DNA of 32,192 bases. It comes from Methylophilus sp. GTDB lineage: Bacteria > Pseudomonadota > Gammaproteobacteria > Burkholderiales > Methylophilaceae. The notes beneath the pieces are model-generated. The model had not been told where the DNA came from. It did no database searches and worked only from the letters and a program-made list of their open reading frames with translations. How positions within the stretch are numbered: position 1 is the first letter of the stretch; each line of letters begins with the position of its first letter. The stretch is from contig NZ_SSGF01000027.1 of NCBI RefSeq assembly GCF_008015755.1, positions 1-32,192 of the forward strand. Reading direction: 5' to 3'. A program made the position numbers and the translations under genes. Below, in pieces: positions 8,620 through 15,718 of the stretch.

Positions 8620-9312
8620 TTACCAGGGGATCCTCTTCCCGTCATAAGCAATAAACTCCCCCGATTGCGCACTGTTTAACCCCTCAATCACCTGCCGTAA
8701 CCCATGCACACTGGTTGCAGTATCAATCAAGCCATTCGGCCCGCCCATATCTGTACGCACCCAGCCCGGATGCAGGGCCGCGACGGCAATATTAAATTCA
8801 CGCAAGTCCAGCGCCAGGCTTTTGACTACCATATTCAAAGCGGTTTTGCTGCTGCGGTAAATGTATCCGCCGCCACTGCCATTGTCTTCTATACTGCCCA
8901 TTTTGCTAGTCATGGCAATAAGTTTTGCCTGGCTGGCGCGGCGCAGTTGCGGTAAAAAGGCTTCGGCCAGGTAGTAGGTGGTGAGTGTATTGACCTGGAA
9001 CGCGTGCAGCCAGGCTTGCGGGTCGGTGTTGCCAAAGGCGCTGTCAGGGTAAGTGCCGGCATTGCTGATTAAAATATCAATGGTGAGTGCTGATAATTGA
9101 TTAGCCAGCGCGCGAATAGCGCTCACATCGCTGACATCCAGTGCGAAAACCTGGATGTTGGTGTGTTTGGCTGTCTGTTGTTGCAGCGCTGTGGACTGTG
9201 CTGGCTCACGTACAGTGGCATATACCTGATGACCACTTTCGGCATATTGTTTGACGTATTCCAGCCCGATACCACGGTTGGCGCCTGTGATTAAAATCGT
9301 TTGTGTCGTCAT
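8620..9312 (-). CDS. Short-chain dehydrogenase/reductase (SDR), classical type
   Basis: Cytoplasmic NAD(P)-dependent oxidoreductase of 230 aa. The Rossmann motif TGANRGIG is at the N-terminus, followed by NAG (SNAGTYPDS), a serine strand (MTSKMGS) and the catalytic YxxxK (YRSSK). HPGWVRTDMGG near the C-terminus is typical of the carbonyl-reductase/sniffer-like branch. A TTG 30 bp further upstream (9342) is in frame, but the ATG at 9312 has GAGA at a fair distance and starts right at the conserved fold, so I chose it. Substrate unknown. It diverges from the TIGR03790-type gene around a perfect palindrome. Confidence 0.88.
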   Translation of the reverse strand: MTTQTILITGANRGIGLEYVKQYAESGHQVYATVREPAQSTALQQQTAKHTNIQVFALDVSDVSAIRALANQLSALTIDILISNAGTYPDSAFGNTDPQAWLHAFQVNTLTTYYLAEAFLPQLRRASQAKLIAMTSKMGSIEDNGSGGGYIYRSSKTALNMVVKSLALDLREFNIAVAALHPGWVRTDMGGPNGLIDTATSVHGLRQVIEGLNSAQSGEFIAYDGKRIPW

Positions 9313-9336
9313 TATTTGTCTCGTTTTCTTGAATTC

Positions 9337-9360
9337 ATTCAATCTAGGATAAGATTGAAT
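9337..9360. promoter_or_regulatory. Perfect 8-bp inverted repeat in a divergent gap (operator candidate)
   Basis: ATTCAATC, spacer TAGGATAA, GATTGAAT. It lies between the SDR gene (minus) and the TIGR03790-type gene (plus), about 25 bp before the SDR start and 60 bp before the other. Perfect symmetry with no GC-rich stem fits a dimeric repressor or activator site better than a terminator. No regulator gene is adjacent, so the cognate protein is unknown. Confidence 0.55.
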
Positions 9361-9419
9361 TTTACGCTGGTTTGTTTGCCGGCGTAGTATCTTTGCAATC
9401 GCAACGGAGTGTTGAGTTG

Positions 9420-10511
9420 ATGGGTGTAGGACATCGTTTGAGACAAGTGCTTGTCTGGGTTGGATTGGGTGTGATGCTGTTTGCCGCGCAGGCGATGGCA
9501 GGCGGGGTGGATGTGAGTAAAAAAATCCCCCTGAGGCCTTCTTTATTAAAGCCCGAAGATGTCGCGGTTATTTACAACGTCAACGATGCGCAGAGTGAAG
9601 AGGTCGCCCGCTATTATTTGCAGGCGAGACAAGTGCCTGTAGAAAACCTGATCGGCGTGGAGTTACCAAGGCATGCCAAGGATGCACTGACGGTGCCTGA
9701 GTTTGAGGCTTTAAAGGCGCAGCTCGATGCCAAACTGACCAGCCAGCAGGTCTTGCTCCTGGTGTGGCGTACACCATTTGCCGTGCAATGTAACAGCATC
9801 ACTAGTGCGCTGACCTTGGGGCTGGATTTAAACCAGTGCCGCAAAACCTGTGACCCTGGCCGTGATAGCCCTTACTTTAACAGCATGTCATTGCGGCCAT
9901 GGGCAGACCATCATCTCCGCTTGTCCATGCTGCTGCCGATTAGCAGCGTAGAGGCCGCTAAGGCCTTGATTGATCGCGGCGTGCTGAGTGAGTTTAGTTT
10001 AAATGACGCCGATGGCTACTTCCTCAAAACGCGCGATGTTGCGCGCTCCAAGCCGCGTGAGCCATTTTTTCCGCAAGATGGCATGACCATCAAATCCAAA
10101 AAGCTAACTTTGCATACTTTGAGCCACGAGTCGATTGAAAACCAGGGTGCGGTGATGTTTTATTTTACCGGGCAAAAGCAGGTCGATTTTATGTTGACGA
10201 ATACCTATTTGCCAGGCGCGATTGCCGATCACCTGACCTCAAGTGGTGGCGTGCTGGCGAATTATAACGGGCAGATGCCAGCGTCGCGCTGGTTGGATGC
10301 CGGTGTCACCGGTAGTTATGGCACGGTTTCCGAACCTTGTAACTACTGGCAAAAATTTCCTAATCCGCAAATTGTGCTGGCGCATTATTTGTCGGGTGAA
10401 ACCTTGATTGAGGCCTACTGGAAGAGCGTAAAATGGCCGATGCAAGGCGTGTTTATCGGTGAGCCGCTGGCCAAACCTTATGCAAAAAGTGCGCCGGTGA
10501 TGACCGAGTAA
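9420..10511 (+). CDS. Exported TIGR03790-family protein of unknown function
   Basis: Protein of 363 aa with a signal peptide (hydrophobic core VLVWVGLGVMLFAAQA, cleavage after AMA). The stretch VAVIYNVNDAQSEEVARYY followed by ARQVPVENLIGVELP matches the start of the TIGR03790 family. Four cysteines cluster in the middle: one in FAVQCNS, two in NQCRKTC and one in EPCNYW further on. The family has no established function. A TTG at 9372 is in frame, but the ATG at 9420 has GGAG about 10 nt upstream and begins a clean signal peptide. The next gene, phoR, has its own promoter 110 bp downstream. Confidence 0.78.
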   Translation: MGVGHRLRQVLVWVGLGVMLFAAQAMAGGVDVSKKIPLRPSLLKPEDVAVIYNVNDAQSEEVARYYLQARQVPVENLIGVELPRHAKDALTVPEFEALKAQLDAKLTSQQVLLLVWRTPFAVQCNSITSALTLGLDLNQCRKTCDPGRDSPYFNSMSLRPWADHHLRLSMLLPISSVEAAKALIDRGVLSEFSLNDADGYFLKTRDVARSKPREPFFPQDGMTIKSKKLTLHTLSHESIENQGAVMFYFTGQKQVDFMLTNTYLPGAIADHLTSSGGVLANYNGQMPASRWLDAGVTGSYGTVSEPCNYWQKFPNPQIVLAHYLSGETLIEAYWKSVKWPMQGVFIGEPLAKPYAKSAPVMTE

Positions 10512-10547
10512 TCTCTCCGTACGCTTGTGCAGTAAGCCACTATGCTG

Positions 10548-10565
10548 CTGTCATCATGCTGTCAT
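10548..10565 (+). promoter_or_regulatory. Pho box (PhoB binding site) upstream of phoR
   Basis: Two perfect copies of CTGTCAT (10548-10554 and 10559-10565) separated by CATG. This is the 7-4-7 direct-repeat layout of the enterobacterial Pho box. A weaker unit, GTGTCGT (5 of 7), follows in 11-bp phase at 10581. The gene that follows is the phosphate sensor kinase, so autoregulation of the Pho regulon is the natural reading. Confidence 0.85.
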
Positions 10566-10592
10566 TGCCTGCGCACAGATGTGTCGTATAAT
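10565..10592 (+). promoter_or_regulatory. Sigma-70 promoter of phoR
   Basis: TTGCCT (10565-10570), 16-bp spacer, perfect TATAAT (10587-10592). It abuts the Pho box. The predicted transcript starts near 10599, about 23 nt before the GTG start of phoR, and includes GAGA as a weak ribosome site. Confidence 0.65.
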
Positions 10593-10621
10593 CGCCGACA
10601 TTGATGTGTTGAGAATAGCTT

Positions 10622-11920
10622 GTGCAAGATATTCGTTGGAAAGCGTTCTGGAGTTTGCTGTTTTGGGCATTTTTTAGCCTGATGTTCGGCTGGTTTACCC
10701 ATGCAGAAACGGCTTGGTTATTGTTTATCGCGGGAGCGCTGGTGTACCTGGCGACGCACATATACTGGATTCATCGCTTGTATCAATGGGCGCTTAAACC
10801 CAGCCTTAATTTTATGCCAAATGGTAAAGGCATCTGGGAAGATATCTTTGCCAACCTTTATCATGAAATGCGCCGTCATTCTCGCAGCCAAAGCCAACTG
10901 AGCAGCACGCTGGAACGGCTGCGTCATGCCACCAGCGCCTTGCCTGACGGCGTGGTGGTGCTTAATAACCGCAACGAAATTGAATGGTTTAACGAGCCAG
11001 CGATTCAACGCCTGGGATTAAAGCGCCATCATGATGAAAATCAGCCCATTTATTACTTGCTGCGGCAAGCTGAGTTTGTCGAGTATCTGCAGGCAGAAAA
11101 CTACAGTGAACCGCTCAAACTCAAGTCCTGGCGTAGCCCGGATGTGACACTCGAATTACAGATTATTCCATTTGCCAGCAAGCAGCGCCTGCTGATCTGC
11201 CGCGATGTGTCTGCGATTGAAAAAACCGAGGTGATGCGTCGCGACTTCATTGCCAACGTGTCGCATGAGTTGCGCACACCGCTCACGGTCATCGGCGGCT
11301 TTCTTGAAACCATCAGCGATATGCAAGGCGAAGTTTCACCAGATATCCAGCCTTATTTCGACATGATGCAGTCGCAAACGACGCGCATGCGCCGTATTAT
11401 TGAAGACTTGCTGACCTTGTCGCGCCTGGAAAATAACGTCACGCTCAAAGACGAAGCCGATATTGACATGCCTGCTTTGCTCAAGCAGTTGCAAAAAGAT
11501 GCACAGGCCTTGAGCCAGGGCCAGCATACGGTGAGCTTGCACATGGAGACAACTGTCAACTTGCGCGGTAGTTACAATGAGCTGTTAAGCGCCTTGAGTA
11601 ACCTCACCAGCAATGCTGTGCGCTATACCCCGGCGCAAGGCAAGATTGATATTTACTGGCAGATGCGTGGTGAAGATGTTGTGTTTGCTGTGCAAGATAC
11701 CGGGATTGGTATCGAACCGCAGCATTTACCACGGCTGACGGAGCGTTTTTACCGTGTTGACAGTGGTCGTAGTCGTGATACTGGCGGCACCGGGCTCGGT
11801 CTGTCTATCGTCAAACATATTTTGCACCACCATCAGGCCAGCCTGCAGGTTGAAAGTGAGCCAGGGCAAGGCAGCCGCTTTCAGATTGTGTTTCCGGCGC
11901 AGCGGGTATTGCCTGCATGA
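10622..11920 (+). CDS. phoR: Phosphate regulon sensor histidine kinase PhoR
   Basis: Membrane histidine kinase of 432 aa that phosphorylates PhoB under phosphate limitation. Two closely spaced N-terminal membrane segments (about 11-26 and 32-50) with almost no periplasmic loop are the PhoR hallmark. A PAS domain follows (about 101-195), then H215 in ANVSHELRTPLTVIGGFLE. The ATPase has LSNLTSNAVRYTP, QDTGIGIEP and GGTGLGLSIVKHIL. The start is GTG with GAGA upstream. A perfect Pho box precedes it, but phoB is not next to it or anywhere else in the window, which is unusual. Its stop overlaps the following lipoprotein gene by four bases (ATGA). Confidence 0.92.
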   Translation: MQDIRWKAFWSLLFWAFFSLMFGWFTHAETAWLLFIAGALVYLATHIYWIHRLYQWALKPSLNFMPNGKGIWEDIFANLYHEMRRHSRSQSQLSSTLERLRHATSALPDGVVVLNNRNEIEWFNEPAIQRLGLKRHHDENQPIYYLLRQAEFVEYLQAENYSEPLKLKSWRSPDVTLELQIIPFASKQRLLICRDVSAIEKTEVMRRDFIANVSHELRTPLTVIGGFLETISDMQGEVSPDIQPYFDMMQSQTTRMRRIIEDLLTLSRLENNVTLKDEADIDMPALLKQLQKDAQALSQGQHTVSLHMETTVNLRGSYNELLSALSNLTSNAVRYTPAQGKIDIYWQMRGEDVVFAVQDTGIGIEPQHLPRLTERFYRVDSGRSRDTGGTGLGLSIVKHILHHHQASLQVESEPGQGSRFQIVFPAQRVLPA

Positions 11921-12654
11921 GGGTGTGCGGCTGGCATGTGATGATATTACTGCTGGCCGGATGCAGCACGACGCCGGATGGCGGCTATGTGGATTCACCC
12001 AACGGGCGGCCGGTGCCGGTGCGGCAAGACCGTAATGCGCTGCATCAATTGGTCAAAACGGACCTCGATCGTCTGGCAGATATCGAATATAGCGAGAACG
12101 TCAGTACCTTGCGTTTGCTCATGCTCAAGCTGTACAAACGTAACCCGGCAGAGGCGCAAAAGTCAGGCCTGGGCTCACCGGAGCAGATTGCCAGCTATGT
12201 GTTTGAGCAAACGGGCGTGCATCACTGGCAGTTTGAGGCGCTGGGTGGCGCGCAAGATACCGCGGCCATTAAGTTGGCACTCAATGCGCAATATAGCGGA
12301 GACCGCGTATTGGCACTGGTGGTTGGCATCCAGTCCATGTTGTTTAGAGCGCATGGCAATAAATCGGCCTTTTTTCTGACTGACAGCATAGAGCCGCAAA
12401 ATTTGTATAATGCGGCCAGAAATATTGAAATTGCGGTATGGAAGTTGACCAATGCCAAAAATGCCCAAGGCGAGTTGTTGCTGCTCACCAATAGCTTACC
12501 TGGTGAAGTGCAAAACCTCAGTTTTGAGCGCGAGTTTAGCAAGCTGATGGCCCGCACTGATTTACTGGCGCTGACACTGGCAGAAAAATCGCAACGCTTT
12601 ATTTCACGGCTGACACAAAGTATCACCGCCGCTCCTTTTCTTCCTTTTAGATAA
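11917..12654 (+). CDS. Hypothetical lipoprotein
   Basis: Lipoprotein of 245 aa: short signal with lipobox LLAGC, acylated Cys at residue 16. The mature part is mostly helical in character. It contains LGSPEQIASYVFEQTG and a central region with small residues (LALVVGIQSMLFRAHG). I do not recognise a named family. It is translationally coupled to phoR by an ATGA overlap, so it should share the Pho-box promoter. A role in envelope or phosphate stress is guilt by association only. The next gene starts eight bases after its stop. Confidence 0.72.
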   Translation: MRVCGWHVMILLLAGCSTTPDGGYVDSPNGRPVPVRQDRNALHQLVKTDLDRLADIEYSENVSTLRLLMLKLYKRNPAEAQKSGLGSPEQIASYVFEQTGVHHWQFEALGGAQDTAAIKLALNAQYSGDRVLALVVGIQSMLFRAHGNKSAFFLTDSIEPQNLYNAARNIEIAVWKLTNAKNAQGELLLLTNSLPGEVQNLSFEREFSKLMARTDLLALTLAEKSQRFISRLTQSITAAPFLPFR

Positions 12655-12662
12655 ATTTAATC

Positions 12663-13826
12663 ATGCAACAAGCACTGACTTTACTCAATGGCCTGACGCC
12701 AGCCCAGTTCATGGCGGAATACTGGCAAAAAAAACCGTTGTTGATTCGAGGGGCGATGCCAGGTTTTCAAGGTCTGCTTGATCCGGAAGAGTTGGCTGGC
12801 CTGGCGTGTGATGCCGAGGTGCCCGCCAGATTGATACAGTTTGATCCCCAACGGGCAGATTTGGGCGAGGGCTGGCAAGTGACGCAAGGGCCGTTTGACG
12901 ATGATGACTTTACCGCCTTGCCTGCACAGCACTGGACCCTGTTGGTGCAGGGCATGAATCATGTCATGCCGGAAGCGCAAGCCTTGCTCTCCCACTTTGA
13001 CTTTATCCCCACGGCCAGGTTAGATGACGTCATGGTTAGCTATGCGCCTACCGGCAGCGGTGTCGGCCCCCATATCGATAGTTATGATGTTTTTTTGCTG
13101 CAAGGCGCAGGCAAACGTCGCTGGCGCATCAGCCAGCAAACCGATTTACGGCTGATTCCTGATGCACCCTTGCGTATTCTGTCGCATTTTGTCTCCGAGC
13201 AGGAGTGGGTGCTGGAGCCTGGCGATATGCTTTACTTACCGCCCAATGTCGCGCATTGGGGCATTGCTGAAGACGATGACTGCATGACGTATTCCATCGG
13301 CTTTCGTGCCCCGGCGGCCCGAGAGCTGGCGATAGAGTTTCTGGATGCCTGTCGGCAGGATGGTTTGCCGGACGAGTTGTATCGTGATCCCGATTTGCAG
13401 CCGGTCGTCGATGCGGCGGCGGTAGATGCTGATATGGTGAATAATGTGGCAGAGATGCTGCGTCGATTGCCCTGGCAGCCTGCGCAATTGGGGCCTTTTC
13501 TAGCGAAGTATTTTTCTGAGCCCAAGGCTTATGTTGTTTTTTCCCCTAATCGCAAGCTCAGTCTGGCAAAGTTTTCGCAACGTTTGGCACAAGAGGGCGT
13601 GGTCATGGACTTGCAATCGCAAATGCTGCATTGGCAAGGCCAGTATTTTATCAATGGTGAACAGGTGCCAGTCTCTGCTGAAGGCGCGCCATTATTGAAT
13701 CTGCTCGCCAATCAGCGGCAACTTGAGCCAGCGTTATGCCAAGGGGGCATCATGGACAGTGTGCTGCCATGGCTGCACGAAATGTATTTGTCTGGCTATG
13801 TGCATTTGGCCGAAAAAACAGCTTAA
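12663..13826 (+). CDS. roxA: JmjC/cupin ribosomal oxygenase, YcfD/RoxA-like
   Basis: Fe(II)/2-oxoglutarate oxygenase of 387 aa in the YcfD/RoxA group. E. coli YcfD hydroxylates an arginine of ribosomal protein L16; that substrate is assumed here. The iron triad is H137-x-D139 (GVGPHIDSYDVFLLQ) and H198 (PPNVAHWGIAED). The N-terminal GLTPAQFMAEYWQKKPLLIRG and the C-terminal winged-helix-like domain are typical, and the length fits. It is third in the phoR unit, eight bases behind the lipoprotein gene, so it may be phosphate-responsive in this organism. No internal promoter was noticed. Confidence 0.9.
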   Translation: MQQALTLLNGLTPAQFMAEYWQKKPLLIRGAMPGFQGLLDPEELAGLACDAEVPARLIQFDPQRADLGEGWQVTQGPFDDDDFTALPAQHWTLLVQGMNHVMPEAQALLSHFDFIPTARLDDVMVSYAPTGSGVGPHIDSYDVFLLQGAGKRRWRISQQTDLRLIPDAPLRILSHFVSEQEWVLEPGDMLYLPPNVAHWGIAEDDDCMTYSIGFRAPAARELAIEFLDACRQDGLPDELYRDPDLQPVVDAAAVDADMVNNVAEMLRRLPWQPAQLGPFLAKYFSEPKAYVVFSPNRKLSLAKFSQRLAQEGVVMDLQSQMLHWQGQYFINGEQVPVSAEGAPLLNLLANQRQLEPALCQGGIMDSVLPWLHEMYLSGYVHLAEKTA

Positions 13827-13924
13827 TTGCATTGATGACAAATGATTTGCCGGTGTTTTTGTCAAAAAAACAGCTTGATGTGGATGTTACGCAAAAAAAT
13901 CCATGTTTTTTAAGACAATGTGCG

Positions 13925-13953
13925 TTCTTTTTTTAATGAATTACTGATACAAT
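13925..13953 (+). promoter_or_regulatory. Promoter of the small A/P/E lipoprotein gene
   Basis: Extended -10 TGATACAAT (hexamer TACAAT at 13948-13953) with TTCTTT 17 bp upstream. The predicted leader is about 70 nt and ends in AAGGA seven bases before the ATG. With the strong terminator at 14336 this makes a stand-alone transcription unit. The remainder of 13827-14030 is AT-rich with no ORF. Confidence 0.5.
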
Positions 13954-14030
13954 TTTTTTACTCGGCTGGTTCTGCATCAAGGGGATTGTCCGTACATAAT
14001 TTTTTGCTCATACATACTAAGGAAATAAAG

Positions 14031-14249
14031 ATGACACGTTCTGCATTGTTGGCTGCATTGTTGGCTCTGGCTTTGACTGCTTGTGGTGAAAAACCAGCTG
14101 AAGAAGCGCCTGCTGCTGAGGCACCTGCTGCTGAAGCTCCAGCTGCTGAAGCTCCAGCTGAGGCACCTGCTGCTGAAGCCGCTCCTGCTGAAGCTGCTCC
14201 AGCTGAAGCTGCACCTGCTGAAGCTGCTCCAGCTGAAGAAGCTAAGTAA
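14031..14249 (+). CDS. Small repetitive Ala/Pro/Glu-rich lipoprotein
   Basis: A 72-residue protein. Residues 1-17 form a lipoprotein signal with lipobox LTAC and acylated Cys18. The mature part is almost entirely A, P and E in units of AAEAP, APAE and AEAAP, ending in EEAK. It is therefore strongly acidic and probably extended, and no fold can be assigned. The start is set by AAGGA seven bases before the ATG at 14031; the frame is open further upstream, but that part has no lipobox and no ribosome site. The coding DNA is itself a set of near-identical 12- and 15-bp repeats, so copy number could vary between strains. A spacer or charge role at the envelope is a guess. Confidence 0.8.
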   Translation: MTRSALLAALLALALTACGEKPAEEAPAAEAPAAEAPAAEAPAEAPAAEAAPAEAAPAEAAPAEAAPAEEAK

Positions 14250-14335
14250 TTCAGACTTGAGTAATCTGGTTTTAATTAAACCTGGTTTGGTTAAAGCCTA
14301 GGATTTACTTAAAATCCAAGCTTGCTTAGATGTAG

Positions 14336-14361
14336 AAAAGCCGACGAAAGTCGGCTTTTTT
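14336..14361. terminator. Bidirectional intrinsic terminator
   Basis: Stem AAAAGCCGAC / GTCGGCTTTT with a GAAA tetraloop and a T-run on the plus strand. The minus strand also ends in a T-run, so it can serve both the small lipoprotein gene and the convergent tpiA. Confidence 0.9.
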
Positions 14362-14399
14362 ATTGGTGCTGCCATGATGACTAAACAGGCGCTTGCTCG

Positions 14400-15182
14400 T
14401 TAGGCAGCGCTTTTGAGTGGTGTTAATTCGTTGGCAATCTGGCAAATCCGGATAAAGTCATCCGCTACCAGTGCCGCGCCACCAATCAGGCCACCATCAA
14501 TATCCGGCATGCTCAGTAGCTGCGCAGCATTGCCTGGGTTCATGCTGCCACCATACAGCAAAGTCGTGTCTTCTGCCGCTTGCGCATCAAGCAACTCAAT
14601 ATGGCCGCGGATAAAAGACAAAATGGCCTGTGCATGTTGTGGTGTGGCCGCTTTACCGGTGCCAATGGCCCAGACGGGTTCATAGGCGATTACGCCTTGT
14701 GATAAGGCTTGAATGCCGACATGCGCGATGACCGGGTTAAGTTGGCGTACGACGACCAGATCAGTTTCGCCTTGTTCATATTCATCCAGCGTTTCACCAA
14801 TGCATAAAATGGGCGTCAGCCCGGCCTTTAGTGCGGCCTCAAAACGTTCACCGCAGGTTTCGTCGCTGTCATGCCCACGCTGTCTGCGCTCTGAGTGGCC
14901 AATAATCACGTAAGTACAGCCAAATTCTTTCAGCATCAGTGGCGATACCGAGCCGGTGTAAGCGCCCCGTTCATGGCGGCTCATGTTTTGTCCGCCCCAG
15001 CTAATGTGGCTGTTTTGCAGCAGTTGTTGTGCTTGATACAGGTAAGGGTGTGGCGGGCACACCGCATAACGGGCGCGATGATGGCGCGTTTGTTGCAACA
15101 GGCTTTGCATGAACTGCTGGTTGTCTGGCAAGTTGCCGTGCATTTTGCGGTTGGCAACCACCAGCTTGGGGCGATTTGTCAT
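14400..15182 (-). CDS. tpiA: Triosephosphate isomerase (variant active-site motif)
   Basis: Cytoplasmic TIM-barrel enzyme interconverting dihydroxyacetone phosphate and glyceraldehyde 3-phosphate; 260 aa. The catalytic residues are present: N11 and K13, the histidine of VIIGHSERR, and the glutamate of AYEPVWAIGTG. The phosphate-loop YGGSMNPGN and GGLIGGAAL motifs are also present. The usual N-terminal NWKMNG reads NRKMHG, and the usual GAFTGE reads GAYTGS. GTG at 15185 and ATG at 15182 are both possible; AAAGGA sits nine bases before the ATG. The secG/nuo context common for tpiA in betaproteobacteria is absent, so this may be a paralogue. Activity is likely but unproven. Confidence 0.88.
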   Translation of the reverse strand: MTNRPKLVVANRKMHGNLPDNQQFMQSLLQQTRHHRARYAVCPPHPYLYQAQQLLQNSHISWGGQNMSRHERGAYTGSVSPLMLKEFGCTYVIIGHSERRQRGHDSDETCGERFEAALKAGLTPILCIGETLDEYEQGETDLVVVRQLNPVIAHVGIQALSQGVIAYEPVWAIGTGKAATPQHAQAILSFIRGHIELLDAQAAEDTTLLYGGSMNPGNAAQLLSMPDIDGGLIGGAALVADDFIRICQIANELTPLKSAA

Positions 15183-15211
15183 CACACCGTTTCCTTTGAG
15201 GGTTTTCTTTC

Positions 15212-15217
15212 TATAAT
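15212..15217 (+). promoter_or_regulatory. -10 element of a likely ybeY promoter
   Basis: Perfect TATAAT in the 64-bp gap between the divergent tpiA and ybeY genes, about 30 bp before the ybeY start. The -35 region (TTTCCT, 16 bp upstream) is poor, so only the -10 is well supported. Confidence 0.4.
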
Positions 15218-15246
15218 GACGGATATTCTACAGAAAACTTGACGTT

Positions 15247-15681
15247 ATGCCCGCATTAGATTTCTCTTTGCAATTAGCTTCTACAGCAACCGATATTCCC
15301 ACTTCGGCACAATTTAAAAGTTGGGTGCGTGCTGCGCTGCGCGTAGAAACCAGCCTGACCATCCGCATCGTGGATGAAGAGGAGGGGCGGCAGTTAAATG
15401 CAGCGTATCGCGGTCGTGATTACGCCACCAATGTGCTGACGTTTTCCCTCACCGAAGAACCTATTCTCATGGGCGATATTGTGATTTGTGCGCCCGTGGT
15501 TGCCAAAGAGGCCGTTGAGCAAGGCAAGCCCCTGCTTGCCCATTATGCACACATGACCGTGCATGGCGTGTTGCACCTGCACGGCTATGACCATGAGGTT
15601 GATGCCCAGGCCGAACTCATGGAGGCGATGGAGATCGCCGTCATGCACAAGCTGGGCTTTGCCAATCCTTATGCAGAATAA
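15247..15681 (+). CDS. ybeY: Endoribonuclease YbeY (16S rRNA maturation)
   Basis: Zinc-dependent endoribonuclease acting in 16S rRNA 3'-end maturation and 70S quality control; 144 aa, a normal size. The metal motif HGVLHLHGYDH supplies H106, H110 and H116. The conserved YATNVLTF and MGDIVI segments precede it. It is usually next to phoH (ybeZ), which here is ~14 kb away; instead it leads a unit with scpA, scpB and modE. The ribosome site is weak. Identification is secure. Confidence 0.95.
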   Translation: MPALDFSLQLASTATDIPTSAQFKSWVRAALRVETSLTIRIVDEEEGRQLNAAYRGRDYATNVLTFSLTEEPILMGDIVICAPVVAKEAVEQGKPLLAHYAHMTVHGVLHLHGYDHEVDAQAELMEAMEIAVMHKLGFANPYAE

Positions 15682-15683
15682 CC

Positions 15684-15712
15684 TTTAACCGCAGGCGGCA
15701 AGTCGCTACAAT
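15684..15712 (+). promoter_or_regulatory. Promoter positioned for a leaderless scpA mRNA
   Basis: TTTAAC (15684-15689), 17-bp spacer, TACAAT (15707-15712). A start seven bases downstream would fall on the A of the scpA ATG at 15719. There is no Shine-Dalgarno before that ATG. Confidence 0.45.
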
Positions 15713-15718
15713 CATTGC

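Noticed and set aside
14017..14214. Gln/Leu-rich minus-strand frame
   Set aside because: Antisense reading of the repetitive Ala/Pro/Glu codons of the small lipoprotein; low complexity and no start signals.
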